From a bacterium (GTDB lineage: Bacteria; ARS69), in NCBI GenBank assembly GCA_025774805.1, contig JALGZR010000142.1:1-8003 (forward strand): a stretch of DNA of 8,003 nucleotides, given 5' to 3'. Position 1 is the first letter of the stretch. Each line of letters begins with the position of its first letter. The translations under genes were made by a program, and so were the position numbers. Below the pieces are notes generated by a model. That model saw nothing but the letters and a program-made list of their open reading frames with translations, did no database searches and was not told the origin of the DNA. Positions 1 through 6,660 of the stretch are shown here, in pieces.

Positions 1-7
1 GGTTGAC

Positions 8-1309
8 GTGGACGCGGAGCTCTTCGCCTACCGGGCGAACCCGACGAACGCGCGATTCGGCCGACTCTACGACGCCGCGCGCCCCTGGCTGACCGCGGTC
101 GGGACGGCGACCGTCGGGAGCTACCGGTCGCTTTCGGTTTCCGGGGCGCTCGACGACGTCGTGAACGAGGGGGCGCTGACGCTCTCGACCGCGGCCCGCG
201 GGTTCGCCTACTTCTGCCCGGCCTGCGACCGGGCGTTCCTCCACCGCCGCGACCTGCGGGCACATGCGGTCGCCGAGCACCGGCGGCGCGGGACCTTCGG
301 CGCGGTCTCGCTCCCGCGGTTCGCACGGACCTCCGCGCGGTTGGCGATACGGCGGGTCGCGCGGAACCTCCACCGCCCGGAGCTGCTCGAGGCGGCGGAA
401 CCCGACCCGGTGGACCCCGGCGACCGGGTCTTCCTGGGGATCCTGATCGACGAGCTCCGCGGGCGGTTGAACGAGGACGCCCGCTGGTGTCTCGAGCGGC
501 TGCTGACGCTCGAGGAGTTCGACCCGGTGATCGTCGGGGTCGTGCGCGAGGAGACGCGAAAACTCATCTCGGATAAACGAACCCGACGGCGGAGGATCTC
601 GGCGATGGCAGCGAAGTTCTCGGAACCCAAGTGGAAGGAGCTGAACGTCCGGACGCTGCGCGAGACGGCGACGGAGGTCCTCGGGATCGAGACCGAGGAG
701 CGGACGATGAAGGCGGCCTATCGCGACCTCTGGGAGAAGGCGGTCGCCGCCGGGATGAACGGGTTCGAGTGCGATACCTGCGACGCGCCGGTCGACGACT
801 CGGTCGCGCGCTGCTGGGCCTGCGGGAGCGTCCTCGACGAGGAGGCGCCGGAGGAGGAGGTCGTCGAGGTCGAGCTCCTGAACCGCGCGCGGAAGCTGGG
901 GATCGAGACCGAGGGGAAGGACCGCGTCGAGTTGCTCCTGGAAATCGAGCGACTCGAGACGGCGACCCGGGCCGCCCGGCGGAATGTCGACCTCCTCACG
1001 ATCGAGTCGAAGCGGCTGAACGAGCAGGTCACGGAGGCGATGCCGGACGGGTGGACGAAGAAGCGGACGAAGCTGTACGTGGTCTATCTCGACCCGGGGA
1101 AGAAGACGCGGATCGTGATCTTTCACAACGGGCTGAAGATCCACTTCCGGGTCGAGGAGGGGTTTCTCGACGGGTTCCCGGACCTCATGTTCTTCGACGC
1201 CGACGAGCGCCGCCGGCGACACTACGGGCGGGTGAACTACGAATATACCGGGGACACCGCGAGCTACGCGCTGGACCTCTGCAAGCGGGTTCTGGGGCGG
1301 TACAAGTGA
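8..1309 (+). CDS. C2H2 zinc-finger / zinc-ribbon protein, possibly sigma-like; start uncertain
   Basis: Probably a nucleic-acid-binding regulator of 433 residues. A textbook C2H2 finger is visible: Cys70, Cys73, Phe77, Leu83, His86 and His91, with normal spacing. A four-cysteine zinc ribbon follows (Cys255, Cys258, Cys269, Cys272). Residues 288-317 have the look of a SAP-type DNA-binding helix pair (LGIETEGK then a leucine-rich helix). The C-terminal 85 residues (about 349-433) look like a separate alpha/beta domain that I do not recognise. By eye, residues 47-67 (DDVVNEGALTLSTAARGF) resemble sigma-70 region 2.2, and residues 103-124 (FARTSARLAIRRVARN) resemble region 2.3/2.4; the zinc finger would then be inserted between them. 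That reading is inference. The GTG at position 8 is the first start codon visible, but the frame is open to the left edge, so the true start may lie upstream. The TGA overlaps the GTG of the next gene. Confidence 0.8.
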   Translation: MDAELFAYRANPTNARFGRLYDAARPWLTAVGTATVGSYRSLSVSGALDDVVNEGALTLSTAARGFAYFCPACDRAFLHRRDLRAHAVAEHRRRGTFGAVSLPRFARTSARLAIRRVARNLHRPELLEAAEPDPVDPGDRVFLGILIDELRGRLNEDARWCLERLLTLEEFDPVIVGVVREETRKLISDKRTRRRRISAMAAKFSEPKWKELNVRTLRETATEVLGIETEERTMKAAYRDLWEKAVAAGMNGFECDTCDAPVDDSVARCWACGSVLDEEAPEEEVVEVELLNRARKLGIETEGKDRVELLLEIERLETATRAARRNVDLLTIESKRLNEQVTEAMPDGWTKKRTKLYVVYLDPGKKTRIVIFHNGLKIHFRVEEGFLDGFPDLMFFDADERRRRHYGRVNYEYTGDTASYALDLCKRVLGRYK

Positions 1310-2175
1310 TCGACTGCGTCGTCCTCGGCTGCGGGTTGGTCGGGCTGCTCGCCGCCTATCTGATTGAGGCGGACGTACTGATCGGACGGAGCGCGGGCGT
1401 CTCCGCGCTCTCGCGTTTCCTCCCGGGATTCGTTCGCCGCGGGGAGGCGATCGTCGCGCTCGCGCGGGAGCTCGGGCTTCCAACCGGCGGTAGGACGGCG
1501 CGCGTGGTCGACCTCGATAGGACGCGCGAGCGGAGCGTCGAGGAGTTCGACGCGACGCGCTTCGACCGCGAGGACCTCGCGCGGAAGTTGCTCAACCGGA
1601 TGGAGCCCACGGTCGGCGAGGTAACCGCGGTGGAGATCCGGCGGACGGACGGGCGGGAGCTCCCGCGGGTCCGGGTGGCGGTCTCCGGCGGGCGCGAGGT
1701 CTGGACACGGCAGGTCGTCAACGCCCTCCCGGCCCCGGCTTTCGACACCGTTCGGCGGCACGAGGACGTCTTCAACCGGGCGGTCGCGCGGGAGTGGACG
1801 GCGCCGGAGACGACGTTGATCCGCGTTCCGGTCGCGACGCTCTCCGAGCGGGTTCGGCGGGCGCTGGAGGAGCCGGGGGCGGTCGGGGTCCGCGCGCCGG
1901 GGACCGACGCGTCGGTCCCGTTCGAGCGGGTCTGGGCCAAGGGGGACGAGGCGATCCTCGAGATCCGTCGTCCGGAGCTGGTTCCGACCGGCGGCGCGTG
2001 GGGGGAGATCCCGACGCTCCGGAGGGCGATCCACCCGAAGGGCGCGAGTCGGGACCCGGTGGAGCACGCCGGGACGGTCCTCCACGTCGGGCGACTGGCG
2101 CGCTGGGACCGACGGATCGGGCTGAACGAGGTCGCGAGGGACCTCCTCGCGTACCGGGAGGAGGCGAGTCGATGA
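1306..2175 (+). CDS. FAD/NAD(P)-binding oxidoreductase-like protein
   Basis: A 289-residue protein that opens with a dinucleotide-binding Rossmann motif: a short hydrophobic strand, then G8-C9-G10-L11-V12-G13, then a helix and a second strand. Two further features fit the amine-oxidase / UDP-galactopyranose-mutase-like flavoprotein superfamily: a middle strand ending in VVNALPAP (137-144), like the 'P-loop after strand' of those enzymes, and a C-terminal VLHVGRLARWDRR stretch (258-270), like their second FAD contact. The protein is short for that superfamily, so it probably has a reduced substrate domain. The substrate cannot be read from the sequence. The start is GTG at 1306, overlapping the upstream TGA; a weak G-rich stretch precedes it. 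The frame extends far upstream of this GTG, but that part is a shadow of the zinc-finger gene. Its place before three nucleotide-metabolism genes suggests a redox step on a nucleotide or a modified base, which is inference. Confidence 0.72.
   Translation: MIDCVVLGCGLVGLLAAYLIEADVLIGRSAGVSALSRFLPGFVRRGEAIVALARELGLPTGGRTARVVDLDRTRERSVEEFDATRFDREDLARKLLNRMEPTVGEVTAVEIRRTDGRELPRVRVAVSGGREVWTRQVVNALPAPAFDTVRRHEDVFNRAVAREWTAPETTLIRVPVATLSERVRRALEEPGAVGVRAPGTDASVPFERVWAKGDEAILEIRRPELVPTGGAWGEIPTLRRAIHPKGASRDPVEHAGTVLHVGRLARWDRRIGLNEVARDLLAYREEASR
2157..2164 (+). promoter_or_regulatory. Strong Shine-Dalgarno for the deoxyribosyltransferase-like gene
   Basis: GGAGGAGG lies inside the end of the upstream coding frame, 7 bases before the ATG at 2172. 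It supports that ATG as the start rather than any codon in the long upstream extension of the same frame. It also shows translation initiation by base-pairing with 16S rRNA, which is compatible with either a bacterial or an archaeal host. Confidence 0.7.
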
Positions 2176-2648
2176 CCGGGAAGATCTACTTCGCCGGACC
2201 GTGGTTCAACCCGCGGCAGGTCGAGCGGTACGAGGCGGTCCTCTCCGTCCTGACGGAGTGGCGGGACGACCTCCCGACCGAGCGCGGGCTCTACGTCCCG
2301 CGGGAGGTCCCGTGTCCGCCGGACGCGGACGTCGTGAGACGTCGGCGCGTCTACGACCGGAACCTCGCGGAGCTCGAGGATTCCACCGCGGTCGTCGCGA
2401 TCACGGACGAGAAGGACATCGGGACGATCTTCGAGCTGGGGTACGCGGCGAAGATTCGGGACGGACGGGTAACCGGTGGGTCGATACTTACCGGTCCGAA
2501 GCTGATCGGTATCGCCTTCGACCTCGGGGGGAACCCGTTCAACCTGATGCTCGCGCAGGGCCTCGACGCCGTCTGTCTCTCGCTCGACGAGCTACGGGCG
2601 GTCGTCTTCCACGGCGTGGCGGTCTCCTACGACGGGACGATCGAATGA
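2172..2648 (+). CDS. Nucleoside 2-deoxyribosyltransferase-family protein
   Basis: A 158-residue single-domain protein, the usual length for this family. The N-terminus (KIYFAGPWF, 4-12) is the family's substrate-binding strand and loop. DEKDIGTIFELGYA (79-92) is the signature segment, with Glu88 as the likely nucleophile; Asp62 and Asp82 stand at spacings like those of the acidic residues of lactobacillal enzymes. NPFNLMLAQG (121-130) matches the C-terminal Asn motif contributed across subunits. Family members exchange the base of a deoxynucleoside, or, in the DNPH1/Rcl and MilB/BlsM branches, hydrolyse the glycosidic bond of nucleoside monophosphates. The sequence alone does not say which. 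Start ATG at 2172 is supported by a strong Shine-Dalgarno and the ATGA overlap; another ATGA joins it to the ThyX-like gene. Likely roles are base salvage or removal of an unwanted nucleotide. Confidence 0.83.
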   Translation: MTGKIYFAGPWFNPRQVERYEAVLSVLTEWRDDLPTERGLYVPREVPCPPDADVVRRRRVYDRNLAELEDSTAVVAITDEKDIGTIFELGYAAKIRDGRVTGGSILTGPKLIGIAFDLGGNPFNLMLAQGLDAVCLSLDELRAVVFHGVAVSYDGTIE

Positions 2649-3694
2649 ATAGAGCCGACGAACTGAGGGAGATAAAGGAGCGATTCGGATCTTGCCCGAC
2701 GATGGCCGCGCGTCCACGGACGGTCTTCGTCCGCGGGGTCGAGGGGATCGAAGTCGACCTCCTCGACGGGCCGATGAATCCGTACCGATCGCTCTACGTG
2801 ATGGCACTCTCGACCTGGACGCACTTCGGCGACTGGGGTCGGAAACGGTGGCGGGAGGCCGACGTCGAGACGCGGATCGCGGTCGTTCGGATGGTCCTCG
2901 CGGCGAAGGCGCTCCCACTCGCCATGGAGTCCCCGAAGTTCGCCTTCGACGTCTCCGGGTGCTCGCGGAGCTCTTTCGACCAGATCGCTCGCGCGCGGGT
3001 CGGGGTCGTCTTCGCTAGTCTTGGCTCGCGGGACAACGACTTCTCGGCGACCCCGTTCCGGATCTCCGAGGCCACCTGGCGGGACCCCGCGCGTCTCGAG
3101 CGGAAGAAGGCCGCGATCTTCGCGGCGCACGCGGCCTACGTTACGGAGATCGCGTACCGCGGCGGCGACTACTGGTCGCCGACCTTCGAGACCTGTCGCG
3201 AGCAGCTCCCGCTCTCGGTCTGCTGGCGGGTCGTCATGTCGATCAACTTCGCGGCTCTCCGTGGGTTCTGCGCGCGGCGGATGACATTCAGCGAGCAGAG
3301 CGACACCGTCGCGGTCGCCTGGCTTATCCGTGACCGTCTGATGAAGTCGGACGCCTATCCGCTTCTCGGCGCGTGGCTCAGGCCGCGGTGTGATTTCGTC
3401 CGGAAGTGTACGTTCCACGTCCCTGGAGACGACTCCGAGATCTTCCGTGGGCTGAATGTGACATGCGGGCGGAACCCGCTCGCCGCCCCATGCGACTACG
3501 TCGCGGAGTTCGCCGACCACCAATGCCCGTCGACTGACCCGGAGGCGTTCAAGGCGCAGATCGGGGTCAAGATCCCGGACCCGGACGAGGAGCGACCGGA
3601 GACGTTCGAGCTGACGGAGCGTGACCTCGAGCTCTTCCATGACGACGGACCGTTCGACGATGGTCTCTCCGGCTCCCCGGTGGTCTACCGATGA
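2645..3694 (+). CDS. Divergent ThyX-like (flavin-dependent thymidylate synthase family) protein
   Basis: A 349-residue protein whose middle follows the ThyX layout. KFAFDVSGCSRSSFDQIARAR (98-118) aligns with the strand and helix before the family's RHR triad, here Arg116-Ala-Arg118, followed by a Ser/Arg pair (Ser128, Arg129). REQLPLSV (185-192) and NFAALRGFCARR (201-212) match the second conserved block, with its Asn and Arg. ThyX makes dTMP from dUMP using FAD, NADPH and methylene-folate. The RHRxxSxNExSxR signature is strongly eroded here: the His and the central Ser, Asn and Glu are missing, so the true reaction may differ. ThyX is usually about 210-260 residues. The extra C-terminal 100 residues hold Cys249, Cys255, His258, Cys274, Cys283, His292 and Cys294, a possible metal site. 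The ATG at 2645 overlaps the previous stop, and the longer upstream frame is a shadow. Confidence 0.75.
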   Translation: MNRADELREIKERFGSCPTMAARPRTVFVRGVEGIEVDLLDGPMNPYRSLYVMALSTWTHFGDWGRKRWREADVETRIAVVRMVLAAKALPLAMESPKFAFDVSGCSRSSFDQIARARVGVVFASLGSRDNDFSATPFRISEATWRDPARLERKKAAIFAAHAAYVTEIAYRGGDYWSPTFETCREQLPLSVCWRVVMSINFAALRGFCARRMTFSEQSDTVAVAWLIRDRLMKSDAYPLLGAWLRPRCDFVRKCTFHVPGDDSEIFRGLNVTCGRNPLAAPCDYVAEFADHQCPSTDPEAFKAQIGVKIPDPDEERPETFELTERDLELFHDDGPFDDGLSGSPVVYR

Positions 3695-4560
3695 TTTACG
3701 TCTTCGAGGGGATCGAGGGTGTCGGTAAGACGAGCACAGCTTCGAGGTTCGCACGGAGGAGCGGACTCGAGGTCTACAACGACCCTTCGCGGCGGGCGCC
3801 GGCGGCGGCTGAGCGGACGCCGGGGGATTGGATGCGCCTGGGGAACCAGGCGAACCTCGACGTCGCGGAGTTCGCGAGGATCGCCGACTTCGTCGTCGAC
3901 CGCTGGTGCCTTTCCTCCATGACACTCGATTTCCTCCGTGGGGTCTATGCCGGCGACGATTTCTATCGTCTGATTGCGAGGAACACTAGGGCGAGGATCT
4001 TCCTTCTCGAGATAGATCCAGAGTTGGCATTAGCCCGGGCGACACGGGTACGGGAACGCGGACTGACAATCCAGATCCTTGAGGAGCGTCGGAAGCGCTA
4101 TCGCGAGGTTGCCTACCTCTGGAGCTCCTGGGGTGGTGAGGTACATTTCGTCGACACTTCAAAGGAAGACCTGGACGAGTCGATTGGAGTGGCCGACTCG
4201 GGCCTGGGAGATAGGTTCGGCGATCTCCTTTTGCGACAACGGGCATTCAATACGGAGGTATTCGCGGCTCGTGGTCTCCGACTTGGCGATCTCTCTGAGG
4301 CCGATCGCGAACGGTGGACCAGCGAGTTCGTCCTTCATGCAGAGGATGAGCTCCATGAGTTCCTCCGTGAGACCCACTGGAAGATGCACCTTCGACATGA
4401 TGATCGACAGATCTCACGCGAGAATCTTCGCGAGGAGTGGGTTGATACTTTGAAGTTTCTCCTTGGACTCGCGAACGTCTGGGATCTTGGGGCGGATGAA
4501 CTCGTCGAGGAGTTCTACCGGAAGAGCGCAATCGTCGAGGTGAAGTTCAGGGCGAAATGA
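3691..4560 (+). CDS. Thymidylate kinase fused to an all-alpha NTP pyrophosphatase (MazG / dimeric dUTPase type)
   Basis: A 289-residue two-domain protein. Residues 1 to about 165 are a P-loop nucleoside-monophosphate kinase of the thymidylate kinase type: Walker A GIEGVGKTS (7-15), the Asp-Arg pair of the DRY motif as DRW (70-72), the LLEIDPELALAR strand and helix (105-116), and a short LID with Arg117, Arg120 and Arg122. Residues from about 175 form an all-alpha pyrophosphatase domain with the metal-binding ExxE...ExxD pattern: Glu220, Glu223, Glu249 and Asp252, in DELHEFLRETHWK and REEWVDTLKFLLG. This most resembles the MazG / dUTPase_2 superfamily. Together the two halves could turn dUTP (or an analogue) into its monophosphate and phosphorylate dTMP (or an analogue). 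ATGA overlaps join it to the ThyX-like gene and to the polymerase. GC falls towards its 3' end (about 50% over 4441-4500). The exact nucleotide specificity is not readable. Confidence 0.85.
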   Translation: MIYVFEGIEGVGKTSTASRFARRSGLEVYNDPSRRAPAAAERTPGDWMRLGNQANLDVAEFARIADFVVDRWCLSSMTLDFLRGVYAGDDFYRLIARNTRARIFLLEIDPELALARATRVRERGLTIQILEERRKRYREVAYLWSSWGGEVHFVDTSKEDLDESIGVADSGLGDRFGDLLLRQRAFNTEVFAARGLRLGDLSEADRERWTSEFVLHAEDELHEFLRETHWKMHLRHDDRQISRENLREEWVDTLKFLLGLANVWDLGADELVEEFYRKSAIVEVKFRAK

Positions 4561-6128
4561 AAAAATATCCACGTGGAAGGCGCTTGATAGACGATAGTGG
4601 ATATCGATCCGGGTCTTCCTTGATTGCGGAGGCGGATACTCAGGCACTCCATGGGGATATTCACGGGAAGAAGCTCGCCGGAAAGGATCACGCGCAGGTA
4701 GTAGACGGCGACGAGATCAAGTCTTCAAATTTCGACGAGGAGGTCGGGAGGTCGATCGACGACGTCGCGGTGACGGAGATTGACGAGCGCTACCAGTGGA
4801 ACACCGAGCGCGAGTACTACCACGGGTGGTCCGAGGGGACGAATGTCGTCCTCCTTTACCGGACCGAGACCGGCGCGCGGAAGCGAGAGGTCGTTCCGTT
4901 CAACTTCTACTTCTTCGTCGATCGCAAGGAGGCCGATGCGAAGATACCCCAGGAGAAGTGGGAGTGGTTGGTCAAACGCGGGTGGGCCGATCGAGTTGTT
5001 CCCGACCCTGATTTCCCGGAGCGCTACTATCGGATCTACGTCGAGCGACCGCTGGAGCGACACGACAAAAAGCGGATCTTCGAGCGTATCGATTTCGTGA
5101 ATCGCAAATACTCGTGGGCCACTCCGCTGTACCTCGGTGAGATGACGATGGACATCAGCTTTCCGGTCGATCGTGACAAGTGGAAACCGTTCCACGAGCT
5201 AATCAACTGGTTGCAGAAGAAGGACGTCGAGCCGCTGGAGGCCGATCTCTCGCCGCGCCAGCGGTTCATGACCGACTACGACCTGAACATTCAGGCGAAG
5301 TACCGGACTATGTTCCTCGATATCGAGACCGACGACACGATCGGGGGATTCGATCGGAAGGAGAAGAACCGGATCCTCTCGATCGCGTGGCAGGGTGACG
5401 ACTTCGAGCAGGACCATTCCGATTCCGGGTACCTTGAACTCGAGGAGGAGACCGACGCGGCCGAGGAGCGGATGCTCCGACGATTACGCGACGCGATCAA
5501 ACCCTACGACGTGCTTGCCGCCTGGAACGGATTCGACTTCGACTTCCCGGTGATCTTCGCCAGGTTCTGGAAGTACAACATTCGGATCGACTGGCGCTAT
5601 TGGCTTTTCGTCGATCCATTGCCGATCTTCAGACGCCACTACATTCGAGCAGGGGCTGATGTCACGAGTTTCGCACTCGACGCGGTGGGCCAGTCGGTCC
5701 TGAAGATGCCGAAACTAGATTGGCGCTCTGGCTTCAAAAAGCAGTTCCCAGGGATCACTCCGAAGATGGTTCGTCAGTATCGAGCAGATCTTCTGCCGGA
5801 TCGGCTGCGGGTTTGCGAACGATTACAATATCTCGACGAAGGTAGATCAGCTGCTCCTGAAGAAGGGATTCAAGGAGGGCTTTCACTACAAAACGCGCTA
5901 CTGGATCGGGAAGCGACCGGAACGGTACACCGGGGCCTACGTATTCCCTCCGCAGGTCGGATTCTACCGGAACGTCGCGGACTTCGACTTCAAGTCACTA
6001 TATCCGTCGATGGTTCGAGCCTTCAATATCTCACCGGAGACGATCGTCAAGGCGGAGAGGCGGGCGGAGTTCGAGGCCGCGGGGGTCCCGACCTGCCGGT
6101 GCCCGAAGTTCGTCCCGACCGACGCTGA
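4557..6128 (+). CDS. polB: Family B DNA polymerase, N-terminal and exonuclease segment
   Basis: This 523-codon frame carries the first part of the polymerase. The true homology runs only to about codon 415. Exo I is MFLDIETDD with Asp255 and Glu257. Exo II is NGFDFD with Asn324, Phe328 and Asp329. Exo III is probably Tyr408-Arg-Ala-Asp411. All proofreading residues are therefore present. Residues 1-70 are a poorly conserved, AT-richer leader (about 47% GC over 4561-4620) that I cannot match. After about base 5800 the frame gives an unrelated, Arg/Gly-rich tail of about 105 codons, while the polymerase continues in another frame. As read here, the product would be an exonuclease without a polymerase domain. 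The start ATG at 4557 overlaps the previous TGA; GAGGTGA at 4537-4543 is a good but distant Shine-Dalgarno. Confidence 0.82.
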   Translation: MKKYPRGRRLIDDSGYRSGSSLIAEADTQALHGDIHGKKLAGKDHAQVVDGDEIKSSNFDEEVGRSIDDVAVTEIDERYQWNTEREYYHGWSEGTNVVLLYRTETGARKREVVPFNFYFFVDRKEADAKIPQEKWEWLVKRGWADRVVPDPDFPERYYRIYVERPLERHDKKRIFERIDFVNRKYSWATPLYLGEMTMDISFPVDRDKWKPFHELINWLQKKDVEPLEADLSPRQRFMTDYDLNIQAKYRTMFLDIETDDTIGGFDRKEKNRILSIAWQGDDFEQDHSDSGYLELEEETDAAEERMLRRLRDAIKPYDVLAAWNGFDFDFPVIFARFWKYNIRIDWRYWLFVDPLPIFRRHYIRAGADVTSFALDAVGQSVLKMPKLDWRSGFKKQFPGITPKMVRQYRADLLPDRLRVCERLQYLDEGRSAAPEEGIQGGLSLQNALLDREATGTVHRGLRIPSAGRILPERRGLRLQVTISVDGSSLQYLTGDDRQGGEAGGVRGRGGPDLPVPEVRPDRR

Positions 6129-6660
6129 GACCGACGAGCTCCGCGGAGGATCAACCTTCCGAATCGACCGCGAGGGTGCGATATCGCAGATGTTCGTGAG
6201 CACCCTCGAGCGGCGGAAAAAGTACACGACTCTCCAGGACGAGCGATTGCAGGTCACCGGGACGACCCAGGACGACCTGTATCTCCTCTATTATCGTCTT
6301 GCATACTCCTTCAAACGGCTCGGGCTTTCGTTCTACGGCGACATGGGCAACCCCAGATCGCGCTACTACGATACGGAGCTGGCGGAGGCGATCACCCTCT
6401 CGGGACAGTTCTTTATTACCGAGACGGCAAGATATGCACAAGAGTGCGGATTCATTCCACTTTATGGAGACACTGATTCCATATTCATTCAAATCGCGCA
6501 AAATGATACAAAATGGGAATCCGAGGAAAAACGAATTGAGGAGCTGAACCGAATCGGGAACGAGTTCGTCGAGCACTGTCAGGAACGTTATCTTGAGCAC
6601 CTGAAGTCGTTCGGATGTCGCCTCGAGTGGAATTCGGTCCTCCTCGAGTTCGAGAGGTGA
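5803..6660 (+). CDS. polB: Family B DNA polymerase, palm and fingers segment (out of frame)
   Basis: This segment continues the polymerase after the first frame change. It begins around GFANDYNISTKVDQLLLKKG, the helix that follows the exonuclease domain. Motif A is DFKSLYPS (5986-6009), with the catalytic Asp encoded at 5986. Motif B is K-R-L-G-L-S-F-Y-G (6313-6339): the Lys and YG are kept, but the usual Asn before Ser is Leu. Motif C is YGDTDS (6463-6480), with both Asp. The frame is open back to 5719, but the first ATG, GTG or TTG in it is the ATG at 6010, immediately after motif A, so no normal start would give a working palm. It ends at TGA 6658-6660, just after VLLEFER, where relatives continue into the KKxY region. 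It is a segment of a broken gene rather than an independent gene. Confidence 0.78.
   Translation, partial: GCGFANDYNISTKVDQLLLKKGFKEGFHYKTRYWIGKRPERYTGAYVFPPQVGFYRNVADFDFKSLYPSMVRAFNISPETIVKAERRAEFEAAGVPTCRCPKFVPTDAETDELRGGSTFRIDREGAISQMFVSTLERRKKYTTLQDERLQVTGTTQDDLYLLYYRLAYSFKRLGLSFYGDMGNPRSRYYDTELAEAITLSGQFFITETARYAQECGFIPLYGDTDSIFIQIAQNDTKWESEEKRIEELNRIGNEFVEHCQERYLEHLKSFGCRLEWNSVLLEFER
6451..6540 (+). other. AT-rich island across polymerase motif C
   Basis: By direct count this stretch is about 37% GC, while 6661-6720 nearby is about 70%. It encodes motif C and the acidic helix after it in the correct palm frame, so it is coding sequence. Its codons (ata, att, aat, aaa) are unlike those of the neighbouring genes. 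Confidence 0.75.

Noticed and set aside
3-8. TTGACG at the left edge as a -35 promoter box
   Set aside because: It lies inside an open frame in a tightly overlapping operon and no matching -10 element follows; a 6-base match is weak evidence.
631-1305. Upstream in-frame extension of the FAD-binding gene (ATG at 631)
   Set aside because: This part is a Gly/Arg-rich shadow of the zinc-finger gene; the Rossmann motif begins directly after GTG 1306, which has the 4-base overlap.
1264-2085. Minus-strand open frame of 273 codons
   Set aside because: Arg/Pro-rich shadow of the FAD-binding gene with no recognisable domain.
1794-2171. Upstream extension of the deoxyribosyltransferase-like frame
   Set aside because: Gly/Arg-rich shadow translation; the family N-terminus and a strong Shine-Dalgarno place the start at 2172.
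2627-3925. Long open frame of 432 codons on the minus strand
   Set aside because: It lies opposite the ThyX-like and kinase genes, is Arg/Pro/Asp-rich without motifs, and crosses a gene junction. Long antisense frames are expected in high-GC coding DNA.
4159-4398. Minus-strand frame of 79 codons with a fairly normal-looking composition
   Set aside because: It lies opposite the well-supported pyrophosphatase domain and has no Shine-Dalgarno or motif.
5760-5830. Programmed ribosomal frameshift in polB
   Set aside because: No convincing slippery sequence or stimulatory hairpin is evident, and apparent loss of residues at the join favours a deletion. Kept only as a possibility.
6010-6660. Independent gene starting at ATG 6010
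   Set aside because: The ATG is inside polymerase motif A, so a protein from here would lack the catalytic Asp; homology runs upstream in the same frame to about 5803.
5785-6660. Intein or intron within polB
   Set aside because: Sequence is missing rather than added at both joins, and the middle segment is polymerase sequence with motifs A, B and C.
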